A stretch of DNA of 49,082 bases from CPC320 sp002684375 (GTDB lineage: Bacteria; Pseudomonadota; Alphaproteobacteria; Rhodobacterales; Rhodobacteraceae), in NCBI GenBank assembly GCA_965662545.1, contig CBFIHZ010000029.1, positions 1 through 49,082 of the forward strand, read 5' to 3'. The notes under the pieces were generated by a model that saw only the letters and a program-made list of their open reading frames with translations, searched no databases and was not told the DNA's origin. A program made the translations under genes and the position numbers. This document shows positions 1 to 8,241 of the stretch, in pieces (position 1 is the stretch's first letter; every line of letters begins with the position of its first letter).

Positions 1-26
1 TACAGATCAACTAGGTCGAGCTTTTT

Positions 27-362
27 GTGAAAAAGTTGAGACGGTTTAGGGTATTGAACTTGGGGGGGTATTACCCTGTTGCTGTCGGTCGCTCGGTTGC
101 TACCCTTAACCTCGATCCAGAACTAACCACCACGATGTATTTGCAGTCGCTTATTTCAAATTTAGCGGCAGCCGCAATGCGCTTGGTCCCTTTGGGACAA
201 GTGGATGGGCAAAAAGTACAAATAAATTTGACGCCAAACTGCATTAAAATAGCCAATCAGTCGCGCAGCGCGACATTGGACGACCTACACAACAATACCT
301 CGGTATTCGACATTACATCCATGCGCCACGAAACCCAATATTCACCTGTCTTTTGCACATAA
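27..362 (+). pseudogene. ureF: Urease accessory protein UreF, C-terminal remnant
   Basis: UreF is a urease nickel-insertion chaperone that works with UreD/H and UreG. The reading frame ends with the typical UreF C-terminus: YPVAVG, then AAMRLVPLGQ.DGQ, then SATLDD and the terminal SMRHETQY motif (residues about 15-108). An in-frame TAG at 12-14 lies just upstream, and the first 14 residues before YYPVAVG do not look like UreF. The gene is therefore broken at or before the window edge; the rest of it is not visible. The stop at 360-362 is followed by a good AGGAG site for ureG, so the old ureF-ureG operon spacing is preserved. UreF identity is quite sure; whether an intact copy exists elsewhere cannot be seen. 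Confidence 0.8.
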
Positions 363-373
363 GGAGACAGATC

Positions 374-996
374 ATGGTATAAAAAAACGGCCCTCTTCGC
401 ATCGGTATCGGCGGTCCCGTCAGAGCAGGAAAAACAATTTTGACAGCAGCGCTGGCCAAAATTTTACAACCAAAGCCTCTATCGGTGTCATCACCAATGA
501 CATCTACACGTAAAAAGACGCAGACACCTTGATGCGAATAACATCCTACCCCAAGATCGCGTAATTGGCGCAGAACCGGGTGGATGCCCGCATACCGCTA
601 TCCGCGAGGATGCGTCGATAATCTAACCGCTATTGCACAAATGCGCAGAAGACATCCGGATGTAGAAATCGTTCTAATCCAGATTGGTGGGGACAACCTG
701 TCGGCCACCTTCAGCCCGGAATTGACGGATGTCACTGTCTATGGGATCGACGTTGCTGCGGGTGAAGAAATCCCCCGCAAAGGTGGAACTGCTATCACCA
801 ACTCAGACGTGTAAGTCAGAAACAAAAGCGATCTCGCCCCCACGTTGGTGTCTCACTTGACGGGATGGAACGTGATGCGCAGCGGATGCGCAGCGACAGG
901 CCCTTTGTCTTTACCAGCCTCCGCAACGGCATTGGTCCTGAAAAGGTGATCAGCCTGTTGGCCAATATCGGCGGGTTTAACGACCCTATGTCTTAA
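374..996 (+). pseudogene. ureG: Urease accessory GTPase UreG, multiply disrupted
   Basis: UreG is the SIMIBI GTPase that powers nickel delivery to urease. Pieces of the family are recognisable in successive frames: GIGGPVRAGKT near the start (the P-loop GGPVGAGKT with a Gly-to-Arg change), SIGVITNDIYT, then EPGGCPHTAIREDAS. A long piece at 623-814 follows with GGDNLSATFSPEL and DVAAGEEIPRKGG, and then the C-terminus with RPFVFTSLRNG. Codon 3 is TAA (380-382). Further in-frame stops and at least two frame changes separate the pieces. The original stop (994-996) overlaps the convergent urtE stop by four bases. It is clearly dead as a protein-coding gene. Confidence 0.9.
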
Positions 997-1688
997 ACCA
1001 TCACAGCATCATAAAGCGTTTGGCGCTCCAAGCCGTTGGCGCGCTTATTGAACGATACGGCTCCGCGTTTCATCACCGTGAATTCGTCCCCAAGCTCATA
1101 GGCAAAGTCGAAATACTGTTCGACCAAAACAATCGCCATATCACCCTGATCACACAGAATGCGGATGACGCGGCCAATTTGTTGGATGATGTTTGGCTGG
1201 ATACCTTCTGTTGGCTCATCCAGCAATAACACCTTGGGGCGCGTGATCAAAGCGCGTGCAATCGCGAGCTGCTGCTGTTGGCCACCTGAGAGGTCCCCAC
1301 CGCGCCGCGCTGCCATATCATGCAGGACCGGGAACAGATCATAAATGTGATCGGGAACTTTGTGATCTGATTTGTCCAGACAGGCAAAGCCCGTCTCAAG
1401 GTTTTCCACCACAGTCATCAAAGGGAAGACTTCGCGCCCTTGGGGCACATAGGCTATCCCTGCCTTTGCAGCGTCAAATGGGCTGAGGTGATTGATGACC
1501 TGCCCTTGCAGAGTGATAGTGCCATCTACATAGGGGTGGCGCCCTGAAATCGCCTTGAGCAGGCTGGTTTTACCAACGCCATTGGTGCCCATCACGGCTG
1601 TGACTTCACCAGCTTTGGTTGTCAGGCACATATCGTTCAGGATTTGGCTTTGCCCGTACTTCAGGGTTAGGTTTTGGATGTCCAACAT
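993..1688 (-). CDS. urtE: Urea ABC importer ATP-binding protein UrtE
   Basis: One of the two ATPases of the UrtABCDE urea importer, a branched-chain-amino-acid (HAAT) type ABC transporter; it acts on the cytoplasmic face of the inner membrane. At 231 residues it has the usual LivF/UrtE length. Walker A is GTNGVGKT (about residues 34-41), the signature is LSGGQQQQLAIARAL, Walker B is VLLLDEPTEGI, and the H-loop region is VLVEQYFDFA, as is normal for this subfamily. It is the last gene of urtABCDE, starting three bases after the urtD stop. The ORF is intact although the urease genes that converge on it are decayed. Confidence 0.93.
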   Translation of the reverse strand: MLDIQNLTLKYGQSQILNDMCLTTKAGEVTAVMGTNGVGKTSLLKAISGRHPYVDGTITLQGQVINHLSPFDAAKAGIAYVPQGREVFPLMTVVENLETGFACLDKSDHKVPDHIYDLFPVLHDMAARRGGDLSGGQQQQLAIARALITRPKVLLLDEPTEGIQPNIIQQIGRVIRILCDQGDMAIVLVEQYFDFAYELGDEFTVMKRGAVSFNKRANGLERQTLYDAVMV

Positions 1689-1691
1689 AGT

Positions 1692-2432
1692 TTATCGCCC
1701 CAGGTACACGTCAATGACGTCTTGATTTTTGGTGACATGATCCAATGATCCTTCAGCTAAAACGGACCCTTGGTGCAAAACGGTGACCTTACACTTGAGG
1801 CGGCGCACAAACTCCATGTCATGTTCTACGACCACAACCGCGCGGGTTTTGGCAGCCCGCACTAGAATATCAGTTGTCTGCTCCCGTTCGGCTGCGGACA
1901 TGCCTGCGGCGGGTTCATCCACCAGCAAAAGGCGCGGATCTTGGGCCAGTAACATACCGATTTCTAGCCATTGTTTCTGGCCATGGCTCAGCGCGCCCGA
2001 AAGCTGGCCCAGCGCATCCGTCAGCCCTATGTCATCGCTGATGGCACGCACGCGATCTTCTGTATCCTTGGCCGCGCGGTTGAATAACAAATCTAATGGG
2101 CTGCGCGGATTTTTTAGTGCCATCGTGATGTTTTCACGCACGGTTTGTTCTTCAAAGACAGTCGGCTTTTGGAACTTGCGCCCGATGCCCGCTTGGGCGA
2201 TTTGGCTTTCGTTCATATCCAGCAAGGACACCGATTTTTCTCCCCAGATGACATAGCCCTCCTGTGGTTTTGTCTTACCTGTCACAATATCCATGAAAGT
2301 CGTTTTGCCGGCACCGTTGGGGCCAATAATAGCGCGCATCTCTGCCTCACCAATTTGGATGGACAAGTTATTGATCGCTTTGAACCCATCAAAACTGACG
2401 CTTATACCTGAGACTTCTAAAAGCGTGTTCAT
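1692..2432 (-). CDS. urtD: Urea ABC importer ATP-binding protein UrtD
   Basis: Second ATPase of the urea importer (LivG-like, 246 residues). Visible motifs are Walker A GPNGAGKTT, the UrtD-type signature LSHGQKQWLEIGMLL, Walker B LLLVDEPAAGMS and the H-loop VVVEHDMEFV. The GIGRKFQKPTVF stretch (Q-loop region) is characteristic of UrtD. Its ATG overlaps the urtC stop by four bases (2429-2432), which implies translational coupling. It should form the NBD heterodimer with UrtE beneath the UrtB/UrtC permeases. Confidence 0.94.
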   Translation of the reverse strand: MNTLLEVSGISVSFDGFKAINNLSIQIGEAEMRAIIGPNGAGKTTFMDIVTGKTKPQEGYVIWGEKSVSLLDMNESQIAQAGIGRKFQKPTVFEEQTVRENITMALKNPRSPLDLLFNRAAKDTEDRVRAISDDIGLTDALGQLSGALSHGQKQWLEIGMLLAQDPRLLLVDEPAAGMSAAEREQTTDILVRAAKTRAVVVVEHDMEFVRRLKCKVTVLHQGSVLAEGSLDHVTKNQDVIDVYLGR

Positions 2433-3610
2433 TGTTGTTTCTTCCTGCGACTGGAGGCCAGATCAAACAAGCCGCCGACGCCTTTGGGGAAGAATAGCGT
2501 GACCCCAACAAAGGTCAGCCCAAGAAGTACCAGCCACCAGTCTGTCCATTTGACGATGTAAATACTAAGGTTGATGTCTGGTGCATTGCCGCCTGTGAAC
2601 CATGACGACGTAAGCGAGACGAGCACGGCTCCAATCACCGCACCGTAGAGTCGGCCACGCCCACCAATCGCAACCCAGACCGCCAAATAGATCGAAGCGA
2701 TTGGGGCAATTTCTGCAGGATTGATGATTCCCGCTTGGGGGTAGTAAAGCGCCCCTGCGATGCTGGCGATCATGGCAGTGGTGGTGAAGATGAACAGCTT
2801 GTAGGTTTCGACGTGATACCCCAAAAACCGTACCCGCGTTTCGTCGTCGCGAATGGCGCGGATCACGGAACCAAATTTTCCCGCCAACATCCACGCAAAA
2901 AACACATAGCCAGCGCCCAACGCAACAGCAGAAGCCCAAAAGAACCAAAGTGATAGCGTGGCTTGTGATACGGCATCAAGACCCGGAATATTTTGCAATC
3001 CAGACAGCCCGTTGTTGCCGCGCAACCCCGTATCGTTTTGGAATAGGTAGAGCGAAAGTGCGAGGGTCATCGCTTGGGTCAATATCGAAAGGTAGACCCC
3101 TGTAACGCGGCTGCGAAATGCCAGCCAACCAAAGACCAAGGCCATCAATCCAGGCACAAGAACGACAGCCAAAAGTTGCAATGTAAGCGAATGCGAAAAT
3201 GCCCAGATGAGTGGAAATTCTGAACTGCCCACAACACCAAAAATCTGGGTGCCAATCGCGGTTGTCACCTCATCAGGTGTTGGCGGCAAAATGTTGTTAT
3301 CGAGCGATCCAACAATGATGTCTTTGGTACGATCATACATCAGCCACATGCCAATTGCATAGCCTCCAATCCCAAAGAACGCGAAATGTCCAAGGCTTAA
3401 GATCCCACAATAACCCCAAACAACGTCCATAGCGATGGCCACAAGGCACAGGCACAATGTTTTACCCAAGGTTTTGAGTAACGAGGTCGAGATTACGGAA
3501 GAGCCCGCAGACTCGCTTGAGATGGTCACTACAATCGTGAATACCGAGAGCCCAAGCAAGAACCACAGAACAGACGGGTTTTTGACAATAAATGTACGTT
3601 CCATAATCAT
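2429..3610 (-). CDS. urtC: Urea ABC importer permease UrtC
   Basis: Inner-membrane permease of the LivM/UrtC family, 393 residues, with many hydrophobic helices. Family motifs visible include LSLGHFAFFGIGGYAIGMWL (about residues 70-90), the N-D-T-G-L-R-G-NNGLSGLQ segment and the EAA-like loop GKFGSVIRAIRDDETRV. The ATG overlaps the urtB TGA by four bases, and a second ATG two codons in is an equally possible start. It pairs with UrtB to form the urea channel. Confidence 0.93.
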   Translation of the reverse strand: MIMERTFIVKNPSVLWFLLGLSVFTIVVTISSESAGSSVISTSLLKTLGKTLCLCLVAIAMDVVWGYCGILSLGHFAFFGIGGYAIGMWLMYDRTKDIIVGSLDNNILPPTPDEVTTAIGTQIFGVVGSSEFPLIWAFSHSLTLQLLAVVLVPGLMALVFGWLAFRSRVTGVYLSILTQAMTLALSLYLFQNDTGLRGNNGLSGLQNIPGLDAVSQATLSLWFFWASAVALGAGYVFFAWMLAGKFGSVIRAIRDDETRVRFLGYHVETYKLFIFTTTAMIASIAGALYYPQAGIINPAEIAPIASIYLAVWVAIGGRGRLYGAVIGAVLVSLTSSWFTGGNAPDINLSIYIVKWTDWWLVLLGLTFVGVTLFFPKGVGGLFDLASSRRKKQQ

Positions 3611-5532
3611 TCTCCCACCGCGCGGCCTTTGAGGGCAACAATGCCTTTGGGTCGGAATTGGATGAACAGGATAACGAATAGGATCATGTAGGTTTGAGCG
3701 GCCAAAGTGTTAGAAGGGTTCAGCCATTCGATCCCTTTTTGGCCAAAGCCAATCATGGCGGCCCCTGCCAGTGTACCCCAAACATTGCCCACGCCCCCAA
3801 CCACAACGGTCATAAAGCTTTGAACGATGTAGTCTGATCCCATCTCGGACGTCACTTTAGCATAAAGCCCAATCGCAACCCCTGCGATACCCGCGATGCC
3901 AGAACCAAGTCCAAAGGTCATCATGTTGATGCGGTCAGGGTTGATCCCCATGGACGACGCCATTCCAGGGTTTTGCGTCACAGCGCGAACCTCAAGTCCT
4001 AGACGGGTTCTTTTGAGGATATAGATGATCAGGCCAAGGAACAGCAGCGCTAGTATAAAGATTGCGATCCGGATGTAGCTGATTTGGATGACGTCATTTA
4101 CGACCCAAGCCCCTGCCAGCCAATCGGGGGATGTAAGTGGACGTGCTTGCGTGCCAAAGACGTTCTTGGCCAATTGCTGCAAAGCAATAGAAATCCCAAA
4201 GGTCGCCAAAAGCGTTTCCAAAGGCCGGTGATACAAGCGTCGAATGACCAACCGCTCCATCACGACCCCAGCCACAAACGTTACGGCAAAAGCCAAGGGC
4301 AAGGCGACAAAGATCGATGCGGTGTAATTGGGAATGAACAGTTGCACGACATAGCCAGTATAGGCACCCATCATGATGAATTCACCGTGGGCCATGTTGA
4401 TGACCCCCATGACACCAAAGGTGATCGCAAGACCGATCGCCGCCAAAAAGAAGATCGACGCCAGCGAGAGTGCATCCAATGTCAGATCAGCAAACTGCGC
4501 TGTTGCCACGCGGTTGTTTGCTGATTTTCGTGCGGCGTGCGCGGCTGTAGTGATCTGCGCATTTGGTTCTGCGTATCGTTCATAAAATACATGGCTTGAG
4601 AGCGCCGCATCACGGGCCGCCTCGGTTATCAAAGCAGGCACAAGCCCCTCCCTCGCCAAAGCGGTATAGGCAGCTTCACGCATCAATGGGTTGTCCATTT
4701 GAACCAGCGGGAAACCCGCAATGCGCCCCTCTACAATATGTGCCTCAAGCGCTTTTTTGATATCGCTTGCGGTCTGCTTGGGTGGTGCCAAGTTTGCTTC
4801 AACCAAGACGTCATAGAATTGGTCCGGCGCCACCAACGGATCAAGAACCCTGGCGATGTTGCCCTCAGGAATCACACTGGCAACCTCTGTGGATGTCGCC
4901 AAAATTTGGTTTAGGACAGCGCGGGCTTCGACGGATGTGTCCACCGAAAGACTGTTGATAGCCACAAGGCGCTCTTGCGTGACTGTGGCAAAACTAGCGG
5001 CCATGAAATTGGCCAGTTGGATTTTACGCGCCTTAAGGATACGATCTACCTCACCGTCAATTGAGGCCAACAAAGGGGCTAACTGCGCCGCTTCGGGGCG
5101 ACGTGCGATTGAGTCTACGGCTGCTTCGCGCCGTGACAGGTCGGGGTCTAAAAGTTGGAATTGAACCAAAGCCGTTCCAATCAAACGGCGCACGCCACCA
5201 TTGGGTTTGATTTGTTTGAAATCAGATTTAGAACCGGTCGTTGTCTCTTGTGTGTCTAAATCGGTGAGGGTGAGACTATCTCCTGCCGCAGTAGCGACAA
5301 AGAAGGTGCCATCGTTATGCTGCCAGATGTTTTTTTGCGACCATTGTTCAAAGAACACAGTGACTTGGGGAAGACCCGCGGCTGCGATAGCGTCGATGGT
5401 TTCACCCACAGATTTGCGCGATGGTTTTGCTATTTCGCTGGCATAGATCTGCAGAATAGGCTGAAGCGTTTGTGTCGATAAGGCGGGCATACCGTAGACA
5501 ATAAGGATCAAAGCAAAAAGTGCAGAGCGCAT
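3607..5532 (-). CDS. urtB: Urea ABC importer permease UrtB with long N-terminal domain
   Basis: LivH/UrtB-type permease of the urea importer, 641 residues. The C-terminal part, roughly residues 345-640, is the membrane domain (starting near LTLDALSLASIFFLAAIGL, with INMAHGEFIMMGAYTGYV and the cytoplasmic loop TRLGLEVRAVTQNPGMASSM). The first 20 or so residues look like a signal peptide. Residues about 25-340 form the extracytoplasmic, HEAT-like helical region that many proteobacterial UrtB proteins carry and LivH lacks. It follows urtA after a hairpin with a T-tract at 5553-5597, and it overlaps urtC by four bases. Confidence 0.93.
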   Translation of the reverse strand: MRSALFALILIVYGMPALSTQTLQPILQIYASEIAKPSRKSVGETIDAIAAAGLPQVTVFFEQWSQKNIWQHNDGTFFVATAAGDSLTLTDLDTQETTTGSKSDFKQIKPNGGVRRLIGTALVQFQLLDPDLSRREAAVDSIARRPEAAQLAPLLASIDGEVDRILKARKIQLANFMAASFATVTQERLVAINSLSVDTSVEARAVLNQILATSTEVASVIPEGNIARVLDPLVAPDQFYDVLVEANLAPPKQTASDIKKALEAHIVEGRIAGFPLVQMDNPLMREAAYTALAREGLVPALITEAARDAALSSHVFYERYAEPNAQITTAAHAARKSANNRVATAQFADLTLDALSLASIFFLAAIGLAITFGVMGVINMAHGEFIMMGAYTGYVVQLFIPNYTASIFVALPLAFAVTFVAGVVMERLVIRRLYHRPLETLLATFGISIALQQLAKNVFGTQARPLTSPDWLAGAWVVNDVIQISYIRIAIFILALLFLGLIIYILKRTRLGLEVRAVTQNPGMASSMGINPDRINMMTFGLGSGIAGIAGVAIGLYAKVTSEMGSDYIVQSFMTVVVGGVGNVWGTLAGAAMIGFGQKGIEWLNPSNTLAAQTYMILFVILFIQFRPKGIVALKGRAVGE

Positions 5533-5552
5533 ATTAAATCTTTCAATTGATT

Positions 5553-5597
5553 AAAAACAGGCGCGCAACTTTACCCAACAAAGGGATCGCGCGCCTG
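5553..5597 (-). terminator. Intrinsic terminator/attenuator between urtA and urtB
   Basis: Read on the minus strand, CAGGCGCGC and GCGCGCCTG pair as a perfect nine-base stem (positions 5589-5597 and 5558-5566) and are followed directly by TTTTTAA. This is a rho-independent terminator inside the operon, placed just after the binding-protein gene. It would let urtA mRNA outnumber the permease/ATPase mRNA, which is common for ABC importers. The structure is seen; the read-through fraction is inference. Confidence 0.8.
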
Positions 5598-5607
5598 AAT
5601 CATAGGC

Positions 5608-6897
5608 TTAGTAGTTAGATGTCAGTTGAACACATGTTTCAGTTTCGACGTTGTACATACCGCAACCCAGGTCTTTCCAATCAGACTTCAGCACCGCAGA
5701 AGCCGGCAAGAAGTCAGTCCACGCATCGCCTGGAACTTCAGTGGTTTGGCTGATGATGTCGAACTGACCGTCGGCCTGGATTTCACCAATCAAGACTGGT
5801 TTGGCCAAGTGGTGGTTCGGCAACATAACGGCCGTGCCGCCTGTCAGGTTCGGGTACTCTTGAGCGTACATCGCTGTACGCACGGCATCTACGTCAGTTG
5901 TTCCAGCTTCTGTTGCCGCATTCACCCACATGTTGAAGCCGATAAAGTGTGCTTCCATTGGATCATTGGTTACACGGTCTTCACCGGCAAAGGCTTTCCA
6001 TGCGGCAATAAAGTCGGTGTTGGCTGCAGATTCTGCCGATTGGAAATAGTTCCAAGCCGCCAAGTGGCCCACAAGGTTTGATGTGTCCAAACCGGAAAGC
6101 TCTTCTTCACCCACAGAGAATGCAACAACTGGAATGTCATCCGCAGAGATGCCAGCCGCAGCCAGTTCTTTGTAGAAGCCAATGTTTGCGTCGCCGTTGA
6201 TTGTTGAGATAACACCAACCTGTTTGCCGTCTTCGCCCAACGCAACAACATCAGCAACGATTGTCGCCCAGTCAGACTGACCAAATGGCGTGTAGTTCAC
6301 AAAGATGTCTTCAGCGGCAATGCCTTTGTCTTCGAGGTAGGATTTGAGGATGTTGTTGGTTGTGCGCGGGTACACGTAGTCTGTGCCAAGCAATGCGAAT
6401 TTCTCAACCCCAAGCTCGTCTAGGAAATAATCGGTTGCAGGTATCGCTTGCTGGTTTGGCGCGGCCCCCGTGTAGAATACATTTTTAGAAGACTCTTCGC
6501 CTTCATACTGAACCGGGTAGAACAGTAGGCCGTTCAATTCTTCGATTACAGGCAGAACAGATTTGCGTGACACGGATGTCCAGTTGCCAAAAATAACGTC
6601 AACTTCATTAACGGTCAAAAGCTCACGGGCTTTTTCAGCAAATAGCGGCCAATCAGATGCGGGGTCGACAACAACCGCTTCCAGTTCACAGCCAAGTAAT
6701 CCGCCTTTGGCGTTTTGCTGTTCAATCAGCATCAACATCGCGTCTTTTAGTGTGGTCTCAGAAATCGCCATAGAACCAGAAAGGGAGTGTAGCACACCGA
6801 CTTTGATAGGTGTGGCGCATTCGGCCAAAACAGCTGAGCCAGCGACAGACATGAAGCCAGCAGAGATCGTAGAGAGCAGAGTGAAACGTATAGACAA
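5608..6897 (-). CDS. urtA: Urea-binding periplasmic protein UrtA
   Basis: Periplasmic substrate-binding protein of the urea importer, 429 residues. It has a signal peptide (cleavage likely after AVLA, about residue 24), then the UrtA/FmdD pattern IKVGVLHSLSGSMAISE, VFGNWTSVSRKSVLPV and LLFYPVQYEGEESS, and a C-terminal region with WKDLGCGMYN. The start is a TTG at 6895-6897. It is chosen because AGGAG lies eight bases upstream and the signal peptide would be lost from any internal ATG. It is the first gene of urtABCDE. Expression is normally nitrogen-controlled, but I could not identify an NtrC site with confidence. Confidence 0.93.
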   Translation of the reverse strand: MSIRFTLLSTISAGFMSVAGSAVLAECATPIKVGVLHSLSGSMAISETTLKDAMLMLIEQQNAKGGLLGCELEAVVVDPASDWPLFAEKARELLTVNEVDVIFGNWTSVSRKSVLPVIEELNGLLFYPVQYEGEESSKNVFYTGAAPNQQAIPATDYFLDELGVEKFALLGTDYVYPRTTNNILKSYLEDKGIAAEDIFVNYTPFGQSDWATIVADVVALGEDGKQVGVISTINGDANIGFYKELAAAGISADDIPVVAFSVGEEELSGLDTSNLVGHLAAWNYFQSAESAANTDFIAAWKAFAGEDRVTNDPMEAHFIGFNMWVNAATEAGTTDVDAVRTAMYAQEYPNLTGGTAVMLPNHHLAKPVLIGEIQADGQFDIISQTTEVPGDAWTDFLPASAVLKSDWKDLGCGMYNVETETCVQLTSNY

Positions 6898-7289
6898 AGG
6901 ATTAATCTCCTAATTATCGCTGCGCTCCTGAACATCAATGCTAGGCAAGCCTAAAACGTACTGATATGCGGGTTACGCAGCTTCTTGTTGCAGCCACGCG
7001 AAGGTCGTTATCTTCCACGATTGCACTCTCGCGTGGCACTCGATTTCCCGTCAGGGACAGGCCAACATTTGAACAATCTGTCTATGACTTGAATGAATTC
7101 ACCTGGAATTGGGTGTAAAATCACTTGACGTGCACAAAGTTTCATCTTCACCGATTTTTGTGCGTATTTTTTTATCGTTAACCGAAGACGGTTTGACAGT
7201 TAGCGTCTGCAACGACTGTGCCCGCCACGCCGGTCTTGAACAAACGATCGAAGCGGACATCAACGTTAGAATTTGCAGATTTTACCACA
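6898..7289. promoter_or_regulatory. Upstream region of urtA
   Basis: This stretch should hold the urtA promoter. It contains an inverted repeat with eight-base arms, CCACGCGA at 6994-7001 and TCGCGTGG at 7029-7036, with a 27-base loop that itself contains TCGT/ACGA half-matches. I see no clear sigma-54 or NtrC-binding consensus. No gene is supported here; the open frame that begins at 7109 only becomes protein-like in its distal, IS66-derived part. Confidence 0.35.
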
Positions 7290-7563
7290 GGAGCAAAGTG
7301 AAAGCTCAAGCGTCAGACAATTGTAAACCCGTATTTAGACCGTTTAAGGCATTAATTAGGTTCTGCTGGGACGAATTCGAAGGCAATTCGCACTGGGGTG
7401 GCAGAAAAGCTGCGGCCATCGCCTATACCCTGATCGAAACCGCCAAGCTCAACGTCGTGGATCTCCAAGCCTAGTCACTTGGACACGCGCCAGAAGCGCC
7501 GACCACAAAATCACACGCCTCAACGAATTGTTCTTATGGTATGTTGCTGTAACCGCAGCGTGA
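7290..7563 (+). mobile_element. IS66-family transposase (TnpC) C-terminal remnant
   Basis: The frame up to 7474 ends in GGRKAAAIAYTLIETAKLN followed by VVDLQA, the classic C-terminus of IS66 TnpC (GG..AAxxYTLIETAKLNxVDPQAWL). It stops at TAG 7472-7474, and the continuation is found in another frame: LVTWTRARSADHKITRLNELF to the stop at 7561-7563, matching the WVLARIADHKITRLDELLPW-type end. At least one frameshift separates the pieces and the catalytic part is absent, so this is an inactive scar. Exact element ends were not found. Confidence 0.75.
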
Positions 7564-8241
7564 CAGAGATCGTCGCACCCGCACCAGAGCGCCCTCACCT
7601 GATGACACGTAAGGGGTGTGACGGGCTCCTACTGTTATGTATCTCTCGCTCCAATGAGGACGGATTACTTCAGCATCATCAGAGTGATAGACCTTACCGC
7701 TTCTAGCATCGCCAAAAAGAATACCCTAACCTGCCCCTTCTTTTGACAGTATTATTCGGCTTTTATTTATTTGCTCCTCATGCCACGCAGGCGCGTTCTA
7801 GATTCCACAAACGATCTTTAAAAAGACATGATTAACCCTTTGATGGGCCACAGTGCATGATAACATTAGCCCTCACCGCCGAACCAATTATCAAAGTCAA
7901 TGCTATCATTGCGGCGCGCATGAAAAGCACCTCGCAATAGAAACGAGGACACGGTAACTGTCAAAAGCAGGTTTAATTGAGAAACTTTATGATTAATTTG
8001 ACCTTAAATACAATGGTCACTGATCGATTTCCCCGCGCAAAACCGCACAACAAACAGGCGCGCGGCATCCCTTAAAATGCGGTTACTGGGCAGGACAGGT
8101 TGAGGCAGTAGCAGTTTGTTGGAGACTTAGAACGCAGTTTCCAATATCGTAAAAACCCAAGCTCACACGATGGCAAAGTAGGGTCTTGATATAAAAGGCG
8201 TTTGGTGGTCTCAATGCGATACATAGAGGAAGGTGTTATAA
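7564..8241. other. Gene-poor intergenic stretch
   Basis: About 680 bases between the IS66 scar and the next gene. I find no supported coding region and no clear hairpin with a T-tract; short open frames on both strands have no recognisable composition or ribosome sites. The last few tens of bases should contain the promoter of the following gene, whose ribosome site GAGGAAGG lies about 10 bases before its ATG. Confidence 0.4.

Noticed and set aside
7109..7474. Open frame of 121 codons read as a stand-alone gene
   Set aside because: Only the distal third is protein-like and it is an IS66 TnpC end; the rest has no ribosome site or family character.
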